Source: JAJDAT01 sp964570665 (GTDB taxonomy: Bacteria; Nitrospinota; Nitrospinia; Nitrospinales; JAJDAT01). Taken from it: a stretch of DNA of 64,000 nucleotides. The notes under the pieces are model-generated. The model did not search any database, was not told where the DNA came from, and was given only the letters and a program-made list of their open reading frames with translations. The stretch's first letter is position 1, and the number at the start of each line of letters is the position of its first letter. Location: the NCBI GenBank assembly GCA_964570665.1, contig CAZMZH010000018.1:7477-71476 (forward strand), given 5' to 3'. Positions 17,664-27,787 of this stretch are shown piece by piece. The translations under genes and the position numbers were made by a program.

Positions 17664-17927
17664 TTAAGATCCGCCCTTTTTATGTTCCGGATCTTTCCAA
17701 ACAAAAAGGATGACTCCCGCAATAAATAAACTGGTTAAGAAACTCATAAAAACGGCAAAAACTACCCATCCAGGCAAACCCCAAATTGTACCCGTTATTG
17801 GCCAAAAGGGGGTCATTCCCAATATCAATATAAGCAAACCCACCCAAACCCATCTTTTTTTTGCTGGGTCTTGAAAGGGCGCTAGCTCGCTTTTTTGTTT
17901 ATCATTATGTTGCGCGCAGTCATCCAA
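17664..17927 (-). CDS. small two-helix membrane protein
   Basis: 87 residues with membrane helices at about 28-46 and 54-78 and a Lys/Gly-rich end. The size and shape recall DUF3311-type proteins, but I do not assign it. TTG start is supported by a Shine-Dalgarno (AAAGGAG, about 9 bp upstream) located in the 17-bp gap after the glutamate dehydrogenase stop, so the two are likely co-transcribed. Confidence 0.6.
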   Translation of the reverse strand: MDDCAQHNDKQKSELAPFQDPAKKRWVWVGLLILILGMTPFWPITGTIWGLPGWVVFAVFMSFLTSLFIAGVILFVWKDPEHKKGGS

Positions 17928-17944
17928 ACAAAACGCTCCTTTAA

Positions 17945-19369
17945 TTACGGATAAACACCTTGCTCCATCACGTTATGAGCAATTTTCTCCACGGCAATGG
18001 CCATCGCGGCTATTCGATAGCTGGAAACATTATCGCGGCTCCAATATCTCTCTCTTATTGATTGAAACGCCATACGCATGGTATCGTCTAGCCCTGACCG
18101 AACCAAATCAATTTCTTCCGCTCCCTGCAGGAGAGACTTCTTTAACTGATCGGAAACTACTGTTCCAGAACTCTCTATCGCCTGAATCAATTCGGAATTT
18201 TGTTTTTCTTCGTAACGTCGCTGCATTCTGCCTAAGCGAATATGAGAAAGGTTTTTGATCCATTCAAAATAAGAAACGGTAACGCCTCCCGCATTTAGAT
18301 AAGCGTCGGGAATAATTACGACTCCCATTTGATTGAGAATTGCATCGGCTCCAAAAGTTACAGGTCCATTTGCGGCTTCCGCAATTAGCTTTGTTTTAAT
18401 CCTGGAAGCGTTTTCTTGGTTAATAACTCCTTCTAATGCGGCGGGAATTATTATGTCGCATTCTTCTTCAAGTAAAGACGAACTGTCTTCCACATATTTT
18501 CCCTTAGAATATCCTTTTACTCCTCCATTATTTTTACGATACTCGGCTAAATCTTCAATTTCTATTCCATCAGGATTTAAAATACCTCCATCGTATTCCA
18601 GAACGGCAATAATTTTTGCTCCGTCTTCTTCTTCCAAAATCTTGGCGGCATGATATCCAACATTTCCTAATCCCTGCACAATCACCCTTTTTCCTTCTAA
18701 ATCTCCTTCCATTTTAGCTTTCTTAACGTCTTCAGGATGTCTGAAAAACTCGCGTAACCCAAAAACAACGCCTCGCCCTGTGGCTTCTACACGACCTCGA
18801 ATTCCTCCTTGTGAAACAGGTTTCCCCGTTATACACGCCATGTGATCAATATCATCCATACGATGAGCCTTGTAGGTACTTGCAATCCATGCCATTTCCC
18901 TGGGGCCAGTCCCCATATCTGGGGCCGGTACATTTGTTGCCGGTCCAATATAATCTTTCCTCATTAATTCAAAAGCAAACCTTCGGGTAATTTTTTCTAA
19001 AGCTTCTTCATCGTATTTTCTGGGATCAATTGCCAATCCTCCTTTCGAACCGCCAAAAGGAACGTCTACCAACGCGCATTTGTAACTCATCAACGCCGCC
19101 AACGCCTCTACTTCATCTTGGGTAACGCTTGGAGCAAAACGAATACCGCCTTTAACCGGTAATTTATGTTCCCCATGAACCGCTCTCCAACCAATAAAAC
19201 TTTCGATCCTTCCATTAATTTTAACTGGAAACCGAATTTGGTAAACATTGTCAACCGATTCGATATAATAAGCCAGCCCTTCGGGAAGATCTAAAGTAGC
19301 CATTGCCATTTCAACCGTCAAGTTAACGCTTTTCCTGAAACTAACTTCGTTTGCAATATGAGTTGTCAT
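17945..19369 (-). CDS. Glu/Leu/Phe/Val dehydrogenase (glutamate dehydrogenase)
   Basis: Interconverts glutamate and 2-oxoglutarate plus ammonia using NAD(P). The 474 residues show PVKGGIRF, VDVPFGGSKGG (with the catalytic-region lysine), PAPDMGTG, and the Rossmann motif VQGLGNVGYHAA. The catalytic domain is at about 30-175 and the nucleotide domain at about 200-390. Length is a little above the 410-450 typical of the hexameric group because of an extended C-terminus. First gene of the pair with the 87-residue membrane protein. Confidence 0.92.
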   Translation of the reverse strand: MTTHIANEVSFRKSVNLTVEMAMATLDLPEGLAYYIESVDNVYQIRFPVKINGRIESFIGWRAVHGEHKLPVKGGIRFAPSVTQDEVEALAALMSYKCALVDVPFGGSKGGLAIDPRKYDEEALEKITRRFAFELMRKDYIGPATNVPAPDMGTGPREMAWIASTYKAHRMDDIDHMACITGKPVSQGGIRGRVEATGRGVVFGLREFFRHPEDVKKAKMEGDLEGKRVIVQGLGNVGYHAAKILEEEDGAKIIAVLEYDGGILNPDGIEIEDLAEYRKNNGGVKGYSKGKYVEDSSSLLEEECDIIIPAALEGVINQENASRIKTKLIAEAANGPVTFGADAILNQMGVVIIPDAYLNAGGVTVSYFEWIKNLSHIRLGRMQRRYEEKQNSELIQAIESSGTVVSDQLKKSLLQGAEEIDLVRSGLDDTMRMAFQSIRERYWSRDNVSSYRIAAMAIAVEKIAHNVMEQGVYP

Positions 19370-19540
19370 GTCGGCTCCTTACCAGTTATTAGCTTGCGCA
19401 TTCGTAATGAATTATCCATGTATCGACTATAGAAAATCTATTCAGAGTAAGATAAACATCTGTTATAACAGTAGTGTATTCTTTATCGGCGCTGCCAACA
19501 AGCTTATATTTTGAATTTAGAGCAAATAAATATTTAAAAG

Positions 19541-19957
19541 ATGGAACAAAAAAACTGCACACTCACCTTTTCTACACAAGGCAAAAAACTACACAATATA
19601 ACCAGCGAAGTTTCTTCTTGGGCGCTCAAGCAAAAAATTTATACAGGTCTTTTGACGGTTTTTATTAAACACACTTCAGCCTCATTGGTGATCCAGGAAA
19701 ACGCGGACCCCGATGTATTGGTTGATCTAGAGCGTTTTTTTTGCCGAATGGTTCCAGAAAGCGAAAACTATCTTCATTCCGCTGAAGGGCTAGACGATAT
19801 GCCTTCCCATATTCGATCCGCTCTTACTCAAACTCAATTGTCAATTCCTTTAGTCGAGGGGAAATTAGCCCTGGGAACCTGGCAAGGTATTTACCTCTTT
19901 GAACATCGCAATATCCCATTTAATCGCAAAGTGGTCTTGCATCTCATTGGACAATGA
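19541..19957 (+). CDS. YjbQ/UPF0047 family protein
   Basis: 138 residues matching the secondary thiamine-phosphate-synthase-like YjbQ family. Visible motifs are FIKHTSASLVIQENADPDV, then the His-containing YLHSAEGLDDMPSHIRS, and LALGTWQGIYLFEHR near the end; the His residues line the family's metal/active site. Its stop overlaps the next start by 4 bp (ATGA). Physiological role in this family is not settled. Confidence 0.88.
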   Translation: MEQKNCTLTFSTQGKKLHNITSEVSSWALKQKIYTGLLTVFIKHTSASLVIQENADPDVLVDLERFFCRMVPESENYLHSAEGLDDMPSHIRSALTQTQLSIPLVEGKLALGTWQGIYLFEHRNIPFNRKVVLHLIGQ

Positions 19958-21888
19958 AATACTTATTGGAAAATACTGAAAACCCTTTTCTTAAAAAACT
20001 AAAACCCAGCCTTCCTATCGTCTTAATCATAATCCTAGCGGCTGGAATCCGTATTTTTTATTGGATTCAATTTCAATCGACTGATTTGGGTTCCATACTT
20101 TTAATAGACGCTGAAGGTTACCACTTAAAAGCTCTAAAGCTACTAACTAATGGATGGTTAGGCGATTCGGCATTTTACCAAGCTCCTCTTTACCCATATT
20201 TCTTGGCTATAATTTATAAAATATTTGGCCCTCAAACATTAATTATTCAAGGCATTCAAATTGTATTATCCATTGGAACGGTCTGGCTAATCTATAAAAT
20301 TGGCGAAACTCTTTTTAATCGTAAGGTCGCCATATTAGGCGCTGGGTTATGCGCCGTTTATGGCCCGTTCATTTTTTATTCTGTTTTAATTTTGAAGGTT
20401 ACTTTGTCCTTATTTTTCTCATGCCTTTTCATTTTGACTTTACTATGGGCATGCGATTCTTCAAAAAGCATTGTTATCTTTTCTGGAGGGGTATTATTAG
20501 GGATCAATATTGCTTTAAGAGGAAACTATCTTTTGTTATACCCCGTAACGGCTTTATGGATTTTATACGCCTTTCCAAAAATTAAAACGAGAGAAAAATT
20601 AATAAACCTTTTTGTTTTTACTTTAGGAATAACGCTATGTGTTTTTCCCATGACTTTAAGGAATTACATTCTATCCGGAGATTTCGTCCTTACTAGTTAC
20701 CAAGCTGGCGCTAATTTTTATATAGGCAACAACCCAGACGCTAAAGGCAATTACACAATATTAGGGTTTGTAAGAGCTTCTCCAAAATTTGAAGAAAAAG
20801 ATTTCCGAAAAAGGGCCGAAGTTTTAGAAGGTCGACCTTTAAAACCTTCAGAAGTTTCTCGATTCTGGTTTAAAAAAACTTTGAAGTTTATTAACGATCA
20901 TCCTTTGCCGTTTTTTCATTTACTCAAGAGAAAATCTTTCTTGTTTTTTAATAACTATGAAATACCGGACAATTACGACTATCAATTCGTTAATACTTTA
21001 ACGCCAGCTTTGAATATCGGCGCGGTTTCATTTGGCATGGTTTTTCTTTTGGCAAGTTTGGGAATAACGCTTTTCCGCTGGACGGGACCTAAGTTTTATT
21101 TAATTTATGGCTTTATCATTACTTATGCCGCATCTGTCATTTTATTTTTTGTTACTTCAAGATATCGAATTCCCGTAGCTCCCGTTTTATTGCCCTTATC
21201 TGCAATGTTTATTTTGGAAGGAGGCAAACAAATACGAAATACAAGTAGAAAACACTTATTGCTTTTGGGAGTATTTGCAATATTAATATATTCAGTCGCC
21301 TTTAAGCCAAATTCGCTTGTAGATTTCTCATTTTCTTATACAAGAATAGGCCTAGCTTATGAGCATAAAAAGCTCTTCCAAGAAGCCTTACACGCATATC
21401 AAAAAGCGGAAGAAATTAAACCTGGCAACGCTAAAACATCTCACCGCATGGGAGTTATCTATTTAAAAAGGAAGGAAAATCAAATAGCCAAAGATCTATT
21501 TTTAAAATCGCTAGAGTTAAATCCAAAATTGGCGGAGGCTCACTTTGCTCTGGGAGAAGTTCATGAAAGAAATGGTCAAAGAGAAGACGCAATCGCTTCC
21601 TATAAAACAGGCTTGAGCATCAATCCCGCCGACCACAATTCTCATTTTAACTTAGCCGAAATTTATAGAGTTAACGGCCAAATAGACGAAGCAATCAAAG
21701 AAAATGTTATTGCCATTCGATTACAACCAGATTTTGTAGATGCCCATTTCAATTTGGGAGGATTATACATTATGAAAAAAAACTATAAAAATGCAAAAAT
21801 CCATTACGACAAAGCGGAAACATTAGGATTCCAAATTCCAGAAATTAACCGCAATCAACTTGAGGCATTAAAAAAATCAAAATCTTAA
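19954..21888 (+). CDS. GT39-like glycosyltransferase with C-terminal TPRs
   Basis: 644 residues. The N-terminal two-thirds are a polytopic membrane protein with the GT39/ArnT-PMT style first periplasmic loop (IDAEGYHLKAL and FYQAPLYPYFLA near residues 50-90). It would use a lipid-linked sugar donor on the periplasmic side. From about residue 470 five TPR units follow. Substrate unknown: protein or lipid glycosylation are both possible. Starts inside the yjbQ stop, so likely co-translated. Confidence 0.82.
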   Translation: MKYLLENTENPFLKKLKPSLPIVLIIILAAGIRIFYWIQFQSTDLGSILLIDAEGYHLKALKLLTNGWLGDSAFYQAPLYPYFLAIIYKIFGPQTLIIQGIQIVLSIGTVWLIYKIGETLFNRKVAILGAGLCAVYGPFIFYSVLILKVTLSLFFSCLFILTLLWACDSSKSIVIFSGGVLLGINIALRGNYLLLYPVTALWILYAFPKIKTREKLINLFVFTLGITLCVFPMTLRNYILSGDFVLTSYQAGANFYIGNNPDAKGNYTILGFVRASPKFEEKDFRKRAEVLEGRPLKPSEVSRFWFKKTLKFINDHPLPFFHLLKRKSFLFFNNYEIPDNYDYQFVNTLTPALNIGAVSFGMVFLLASLGITLFRWTGPKFYLIYGFIITYAASVILFFVTSRYRIPVAPVLLPLSAMFILEGGKQIRNTSRKHLLLLGVFAILIYSVAFKPNSLVDFSFSYTRIGLAYEHKKLFQEALHAYQKAEEIKPGNAKTSHRMGVIYLKRKENQIAKDLFLKSLELNPKLAEAHFALGEVHERNGQREDAIASYKTGLSINPADHNSHFNLAEIYRVNGQIDEAIKENVIAIRLQPDFVDAHFNLGGLYIMKKNYKNAKIHYDKAETLGFQIPEINRNQLEALKKSKS

Positions 21889-22117
21889 ATTTATCCAAAA
21901 TTTATTATATTATGGGTAAATTTATTAAGCTTCTTCGACATATTCCCAATGTTTTGTTACTATTTACCGTTAAGAAATGAAAATAAATTATATTAATAAA
22001 GTTGCGTAAATTAAATTTAAGCTTAGGTCGCAAAAATTTTCGTAATCGACCTATTATCTCCTCGACTAATTAATATTAAAATTTACCTAATTCAAAATTT
22101 AGTATTTCAAATTTGAC

Positions 22118-23038
22118 ATGAGCGACGAAGAAGATATAGAAGAACCAGCGGAAGAATCCGGAGAATCGGAAGAAGGGCTGGAATTTGAAGAAGAAGACGG
22201 CGGAAAATCAAAAAAGAAATTGATTATCATAGCCGCCGTTGTATTGTTGTTAGTTGGCGGTGGCGCCGGTTTTTATTTCACTCAAAGCGGAGCAGACTCT
22301 GAAGAAAAGGGCCCGATTGTCAACGAACAGTTTGCCCTCGCTCAAAACCTAATGACAGAAAAAAAATATGAAGAAGCCAAACCCATTTTGACCGCATTAT
22401 TGACTGAAAGCCCAGAAAACGTTGACTATATGGTGGCAGCCGCTGAATTGGGTTTAATTATGGGTCAAGAAAAATTTGCTTTTCCTCTAGCGGAAAAAGT
22501 CGTAGAACTAGACCCCGAGTCTGCCAAAGGCCAAGCGCTTTTTAGTAAACTCAGCTATTTAAGAGGCCGCATGGATATCGCTTTAAGTCATGCGAGAAAA
22601 GCGTTGCGGATCAGTCCCAAATTACCGATGCCTTTTCAGGTCATCGGAAATATTTACATGCGAAAAGGTAAAAGAAAAGAAGCGATCAAAGTTTTAAAAC
22701 AAGCGGCGTTTTTGGACCCTAATGATGACGGCACAAAAATTACTTTGAGCGGCGCCTACTTAAAACTCAAGGATTACGATAATTCCATAAAATACGCTAA
22801 GGCCGCATTAAAACTTAACCCCGACCTACCAGGGGCTCATTTTAATTTAGCTATGTGCTTTTATCAAAAAGGAGACGCTTTAAGCGCGCTTCAGCATACT
22901 GAAATAGCCGAAAAACAGTATACAGAGTTGGAAGATAATCAATGGGCAGCCAAATCGCGCCGCGTAAAATCTATGATTGTTAAAAAATTCGATATTGATC
23001 CGTCCGAAGTAAATAACACCCCGCCTCCAGAAGAATAA
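22118..23038 (+). CDS. membrane-anchored TPR protein
   Basis: 306 residues. An acidic N-terminal segment (1-29) and a Lys-rich stop-transfer precede one membrane helix (about 35-55). TPR units fill about 65-280 (for example LDPESAKGQALF, ISPKLPMPFQVIGNIYMRKGK). It is probably an inner-membrane scaffold with its TPRs in the periplasm. Nothing identifies its partner. The 229-bp AT-rich gap before it holds no gene I can see. Confidence 0.8.
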   Translation: MSDEEDIEEPAEESGESEEGLEFEEEDGGKSKKKLIIIAAVVLLLVGGGAGFYFTQSGADSEEKGPIVNEQFALAQNLMTEKKYEEAKPILTALLTESPENVDYMVAAAELGLIMGQEKFAFPLAEKVVELDPESAKGQALFSKLSYLRGRMDIALSHARKALRISPKLPMPFQVIGNIYMRKGKRKEAIKVLKQAAFLDPNDDGTKITLSGAYLKLKDYDNSIKYAKAALKLNPDLPGAHFNLAMCFYQKGDALSALQHTEIAEKQYTELEDNQWAAKSRRVKSMIVKKFDIDPSEVNNTPPPEE

Positions 23039-23058
23039 TTTAGGCCTTTTAACACCTT

Positions 23059-24795
23059 TTAAATAGCCGCAGTTATTTCTGGAAAGACCAAATAAAACAT
23101 CAAATAGGCCATTCCCAGGGTAAGAATTAAGTTTAACGTTTGACCGCAAACATATAATATTAGCGGTTTGCCTCCTTTGAAATAGCTTTTTAATTCTCGG
23201 AAGTTCGTCGACAAACCTATACTTACAAAAGCCAGACAGAAAAACCACCCACGCCAGATTTTTGTCCATCCTTTTATGGCCCCATGCGTAATCACCGCTT
23301 CTCCAATATCGTGCCCCAATGCCTCATAGATTAAAGATAACAATACCGAAGCTGCAAGAAATCCGATAACAAATTTTGGAAACCGATACCAAATCTCCAT
23401 TGCGGAGGGTCGCTCAACAGTAGAACCTCGCTCTACCTTTAAAGTCCAATAAAGGGCTACGCAAAATGCAACAACGCCAATTAAAATATTTTGAATCATC
23501 TTGATTGTGGCCGCTACATATAACGCTTTATCTCCTAAAAAAGCGCCTGCCGCCGCAACTGCGCCTGTGGCGTCAATAGTTCCCCCCATCCACGCGCCGC
23601 CAAGTATAGGGTCCATTCCAATGGCTTTAATAAAATTCGGCATTATTATCATCATTACCGAAGTAAATATTAACGATAATCCAATTGCCAAAGTCAGCTC
23701 TTCTTTTTTTGCCTTACAAGCGGCGGCGGTAGCAATGGCCGCCGAAACGCCACAGACGGACATGTCGGCGCAAATAGTGATATTTAACGATTTAGAAGTC
23801 ATTCTTAAAACTTTTTGCCCAAACCAAAAGGTCGTTAACAACACCACTGGCGTAACAACCCACGCCACAAAAATTCCGGGAATCCCAATACTCAATACTT
23901 TACCAAATAAGATTTCAGCTCCAAGCAACACCAAGCCCGTTTTAATAAAGTATTCAACTTGCAGGGCAGGTTTAACCCATATTGGCGTTCCAATTGTATT
24001 CGCAACGGTTAAGCCAAGCGCAATAGCCCAGGCGGCATAACCTATCCCTAAAGTTTTAATTTCGACTTGCGACGCACAAAAGAACGCTAACACAGACAGG
24101 AAAAAAACCAATCCGAATCCCTTTAAAAATGACCCAAATTCTCCGCCAATAAACTTCCACCCAACGCCAAAAAAAGCTCCTATTGCCAGTCCGAGTAAAA
24201 CTAAATATCCAACTTGATTATAAGGTTTAACGTTAGTTTTCTTTCTAGCCGATTTTGTTTCACGCAACGCTTCCCTATATCGGTCGATCAATTTAATGGC
24301 GGTTTGATTTGAAACATCGCTTTTAAAATCTTTTTCTGAAGCCACTTGCTCCATTTTTGAAGCTTGCAATTTAAGGTCGTCGCTTTTGGTTTTAAGATTC
24401 AAATAACGTTTGGTTGCTTTTTCACTATTTTTCCGCGCTTCTTCAGAAGTTAATCTAAAAGAAGAAAGCGGGTTTTTCGACCATTTATGAGGTTTATCCG
24501 TCCACCGTTTAATAATTTTTGAATAATCTTCGCTTGTCGCTCTTAGTTTTGTTTTAGCGTCTAAAGTTTCATACCATTTTAAAGTTCTAAAAGGAGCTCT
24601 TTTTTGTTCTTCTTCCAAAACAAGATTATATTTCCGAAACTTTTCATCAAGCTCTTTGGGTGGATTCAATAAATAAATGAACAATCCCATTACGATAAGA
24701 AAACATCCAAGCCAAATAGACCAGTAATCCTCAGTTTTAAAAAGCTCTCTCCAACCGCTTAATTTCAAATCTTCAACGCTTTCCGTTTTTTTCAT
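23059..24795 (-). CDS. YeiH/UPF0324 family membrane protein with extra N-terminal domain
   Basis: 578 residues, well above the usual 330-350 of the family. The last 370 or so (from about 205) are the YeiH-type polytopic region, with helices and conserved blocks such as TGLVLLGAEILFG, CADMSVCGVSAAIATA and GGTIDATGAVAAAG. The first 200 residues hold one membrane helix (about 25-43) and a highly charged, probably coiled-coil region (about 55-190). The family is often called putative sulfate exporter, but transport is unproven. Convergent with the TPR gene at 22118. Confidence 0.85.
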   Translation of the reverse strand: MKKTESVEDLKLSGWRELFKTEDYWSIWLGCFLIVMGLFIYLLNPPKELDEKFRKYNLVLEEEQKRAPFRTLKWYETLDAKTKLRATSEDYSKIIKRWTDKPHKWSKNPLSSFRLTSEEARKNSEKATKRYLNLKTKSDDLKLQASKMEQVASEKDFKSDVSNQTAIKLIDRYREALRETKSARKKTNVKPYNQVGYLVLLGLAIGAFFGVGWKFIGGEFGSFLKGFGLVFFLSVLAFFCASQVEIKTLGIGYAAWAIALGLTVANTIGTPIWVKPALQVEYFIKTGLVLLGAEILFGKVLSIGIPGIFVAWVVTPVVLLTTFWFGQKVLRMTSKSLNITICADMSVCGVSAAIATAAACKAKKEELTLAIGLSLIFTSVMMIIMPNFIKAIGMDPILGGAWMGGTIDATGAVAAAGAFLGDKALYVAATIKMIQNILIGVVAFCVALYWTLKVERGSTVERPSAMEIWYRFPKFVIGFLAASVLLSLIYEALGHDIGEAVITHGAIKGWTKIWRGWFFCLAFVSIGLSTNFRELKSYFKGGKPLILYVCGQTLNLILTLGMAYLMFYLVFPEITAAI

Positions 24796-25296
24796 TTTCT
24801 TAAAAAATAACGATAATATTCAATCGCTTTGGCTAAAGGCGATTCATAATCACAATTTATTATAAACCCTCCTATCTAAATTACCCTAACGATAATAGCC
24901 TCAAGACTGCTTTAAATAAGGCGTTATGAGATTTTTCAATATAAATACCAGAGAAATTTAGCCATCAGATTCTAAAAAAATAACTTTTCGGAATAGGAAA
25001 AAGTTATAATGTCATGTGAGGACGATGAATAACTATGCAGATTTATTCCATTGCAAATAATCGTTAAAGCTATTCTTGACCGTTAATATTAACGAAGCGA
25101 TAAAGAGAGGCAAAATTATCCTTACGTGTATCCGGTTTTCTCTTTTTAAAAGGAGACATCCTTTAGTAAGAAAAAGAATAAATGTTAAAATTTATCTAAA
25201 TTAAACAAAACTTTAATTTCAGAAAATAATATTTCATGAGTAAGGATTTAAAAACCTTTATGTAAGTTAACGTTTATATTTTTAAGTCGAGTAAAA
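24796..25296. other. 501-bp gene-free divergent region
   Basis: AT-rich gap between the divergent YeiH-like and HD-GYP genes. No ORF of note. It holds a 14-bp palindrome and possible promoter (25076-25104, listed separately) and nothing else I can assign. Confidence 0.5.
25076..25104 (+). promoter_or_regulatory. possible promoter with a 14-bp palindrome between -35 and -10
   Basis: TTGACC (25076-25081), 17 bp, then GATAAA (25099-25104). The spacer begins in a perfect palindrome CGTTAATATTAACG (25081-25094), placed where a repressor would block polymerase. It points toward the HD-GYP gene 190 bp downstream. Confidence 0.35.
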
Positions 25297-27273
25297 ATGA
25301 AGAATGAAAAAATTCTTATCGTTGACGACGACGCTTTCATGAGAGAAATCTTAACTGAAATTCTTGAAATTTCTCATTTCAACGTTGTAGCGGCAAAAGA
25401 CGGCGAAGAGGCCCTCGAAATCCTGTATTCAACTCATGATTTCGAGCTAATCATTACAGATATTCACATGCCAAAAATGGGCGGACTTGAACTGATCAAT
25501 CGTCTGAAAGAATCCAAAATAACAATCCCGATCATTATATTGACCGGCGACAAAGATATTTCCAACGCTATCGAAGCTATAAAATATGGAGCCAGCAGTT
25601 TTCTTTTAAAAGATGAAAATATTGACGAAACCATTACGATTTCAGTTCAACAAGCCCTTGAAAAGAAACGATTACAAATAGAAAATAACAAACTCCTTAA
25701 AAATTTATCGCGAGCTAACAAAGACTTAGAAAAAGTCGTTCATGATTTAACTGAAATTGGTAAAGAACTTTCTGCGAAGAACAACCTTGAAACGTTATTA
25801 GAAATGATTATTTCTAATTCTCTTAAAATCACAACGGCAGATTCAGCCTGGCTTTGTCTTTTGGAGGATGGTCGTCTTAATTTCAAAATTGCGCATTGTC
25901 AAAGTTTGAACATTCACCTGATCGAACAACCGGAACATCCCATTGATTTCCCGTTCGCTTCACTGGATTTAAACGATAGTAATATCGCGGGGCTTATCGC
26001 TTTGCAAAAAATTACCGTCAATATCCCTAACGTGTATGAAAATAATCTTTTCAATATAGATCTAATTAAAAATTTCGATCAAAAGTTTGGATATAAAACC
26101 AAATCCCTGCTAGCCGTTCCCCTTCTAAACCACGAAGACGATGTCATTGGAGTTTTGCATCTTTTTAACGCTATGAATGCAACGACGGGCGAGATATTTC
26201 CTTTTCGAAAACGCTCCGAAAGATTTGCCGAATCGATTTCCTCACAGGCCGCTGTAGCCATTACCAAACTAAATCTGATTCACGACATGGAAAGGCTTTT
26301 CGAAGCCTTTGTGGATGTCATGGCAACCGCTATCGACGAGAAGTCTCCGGTTACCGGAGGTCATATTCGACGCGTTGCTAATTTAACTATGACTATGGCC
26401 CATGTCATCAACGAACAAAAGGAAGGGAAGTTTCAAAAAATTAATTTTAACTCGGATGAAATGTATGAATTGAAAATGGCCGGATTAATGCACGACATCG
26501 GAAAAGTTACCACTCCCGTAGAAATCGTTGAAAAGGGGAAAAAATTACAAACCATTTTTGATCGAGTCGAATTTATTGACTTACGCTTGCAATACATTAT
26601 TCAAAAGAAAAAATCCGAAAATTATCTCCAAAAAATAACATTAATGGAAAAAGGTTCGTCAACAGAAGAGATAAAAAAGCTAGACGAAGAGACTAAAAAT
26701 CAGCTGGATGAACTCGAAGAAATCCGCCTCTTTTTAGTTAAATGTAACGAACCTGGAGAATTTTTAGCTGACGAAAAAATTGAAAGGCTGAAGGATATTG
26801 CAAAAATGACCTTTATCGACGACTCCGGCCAAGAGCAAACACTTTTGCGCGAAGACGAATTGATGAATCTTTGTATTCGCAAAGGAAGTATCACCGAAGC
26901 CGAGAGAAAAAAAATGCAAGCCCACGCAGCTATGACCATAAAAATGTTGAAGCAAATCCCTTTCACTAAAAAACTACAAGGTATTCCAAATTTTGCAGGA
27001 GCCCACCATGAGTTTATCAACGGAAAAGGATATCCCCTGGGCTTGAAAGACGACGAGATTCCAATTCAAGGAAAACTGATGGCCGTCACCGACATCGTCG
27101 AGGCTTTGACAGCATCTGACAGGCCTTATAAGAAATCCATGCCGCTTCGTCAGGTCTATATAATTTTAAGAGATATGGCCCAAAAAGATGAATTAGATAG
27201 CGATATGGTCGATCTGTTTATCAACGAAAATGTTTATGAAAAATACCGAGAAAAATATGAATCGGATTCATAA
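25297..27273 (+). CDS. response regulator REC-GAF-HD-GYP (c-di-GMP phosphodiesterase type)
   Basis: 658 residues. The receiver domain (1-120) has the phospho-Asp in IITDIHMPKMGG near 52. A coiled linker leads to a GAF domain (about 155-330). The HD-GYP domain starts near 345 (GGHIRRVANL). Its HD motif is in GLMHDIGKV near 400, and the second half has AHHEFINGKGYP near 570, where the usual Asp before Gly is Asn. About 110 mostly charged residues (about 425-535) separate the two halves. Expected to hydrolyse c-di-GMP after phosphorylation; no partner kinase is adjacent. Confidence 0.88.
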   Translation: MKNEKILIVDDDAFMREILTEILEISHFNVVAAKDGEEALEILYSTHDFELIITDIHMPKMGGLELINRLKESKITIPIIILTGDKDISNAIEAIKYGASSFLLKDENIDETITISVQQALEKKRLQIENNKLLKNLSRANKDLEKVVHDLTEIGKELSAKNNLETLLEMIISNSLKITTADSAWLCLLEDGRLNFKIAHCQSLNIHLIEQPEHPIDFPFASLDLNDSNIAGLIALQKITVNIPNVYENNLFNIDLIKNFDQKFGYKTKSLLAVPLLNHEDDVIGVLHLFNAMNATTGEIFPFRKRSERFAESISSQAAVAITKLNLIHDMERLFEAFVDVMATAIDEKSPVTGGHIRRVANLTMTMAHVINEQKEGKFQKINFNSDEMYELKMAGLMHDIGKVTTPVEIVEKGKKLQTIFDRVEFIDLRLQYIIQKKKSENYLQKITLMEKGSSTEEIKKLDEETKNQLDELEEIRLFLVKCNEPGEFLADEKIERLKDIAKMTFIDDSGQEQTLLREDELMNLCIRKGSITEAERKKMQAHAAMTIKMLKQIPFTKKLQGIPNFAGAHHEFINGKGYPLGLKDDEIPIQGKLMAVTDIVEALTASDRPYKKSMPLRQVYIILRDMAQKDELDSDMVDLFINENVYEKYREKYESDS

Positions 27274-27436
27274 AAAAATAAATTACCCCACATCCAACCT
27301 TCTCTTGCAACGTCATTAAATTTTTCAGACTCAAAAGAATTTTCCGCTCTCATTACCAACCATAAATTCATATCGATAAATTTCTGATAAATAAACTTAG
27401 GTTTTGTTTTGAAAAAAAGCGCTATAAAATAAGAAA

Positions 27437-27787
27437 ATGTATTTAGAAAAAATCATAAGCTTTCCAAAAAAATCATTTCTTTGCGGTTTTTTCATTTTTT
27501 CTCTAATAGTTCTCGGATTAGGGTGCGCCACCCCCGCAATGTACAACTCTTGGAAAGGCGCCCACGTCTCTGAACTAATTGAGGAATGGGGCAAACCTAA
27601 GAAAAAAGTATTCTTAGAAAAAGGCGGAACCTTATATATTTACAACAAAGTTCCAGGGGAAGCTCAAGTCAACTATTTAGATAATTACACCCCACCAACC
27701 AAACTTGTCGGATTTTATGCAAATAAAAAGGGGATCATTTATAAGTGGAAAGAAAAACCTCTTGGAAAAAGTTTATTCAAGAATTAG
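27437..27787 (+). CDS. small lipoprotein
   Basis: 116 residues. The signal peptide ends in a lipobox LGLGCA, so Cys near 31 would be lipidated. The mature part (ELIEEWGKPKKKVFLEKGGT) resembles the short GxP-containing beta domain of SmpA/OmlA-like lipoproteins. Function not assigned. Its 3' end overlaps the upstream part of the next frame. Confidence 0.7.
   Translation: MYLEKIISFPKKSFLCGFFIFSLIVLGLGCATPAMYNSWKGAHVSELIEEWGKPKKKVFLEKGGTLYIYNKVPGEAQVNYLDNYTPPTKLVGFYANKKGIIYKWKEKPLGKSLFKN

Noticed and set aside
23501..24040. 179-residue open frame antisense to the YeiH-like gene
   Set aside because: A shadow of the GC pattern of the real gene; the minus-strand protein has clear family motifs.
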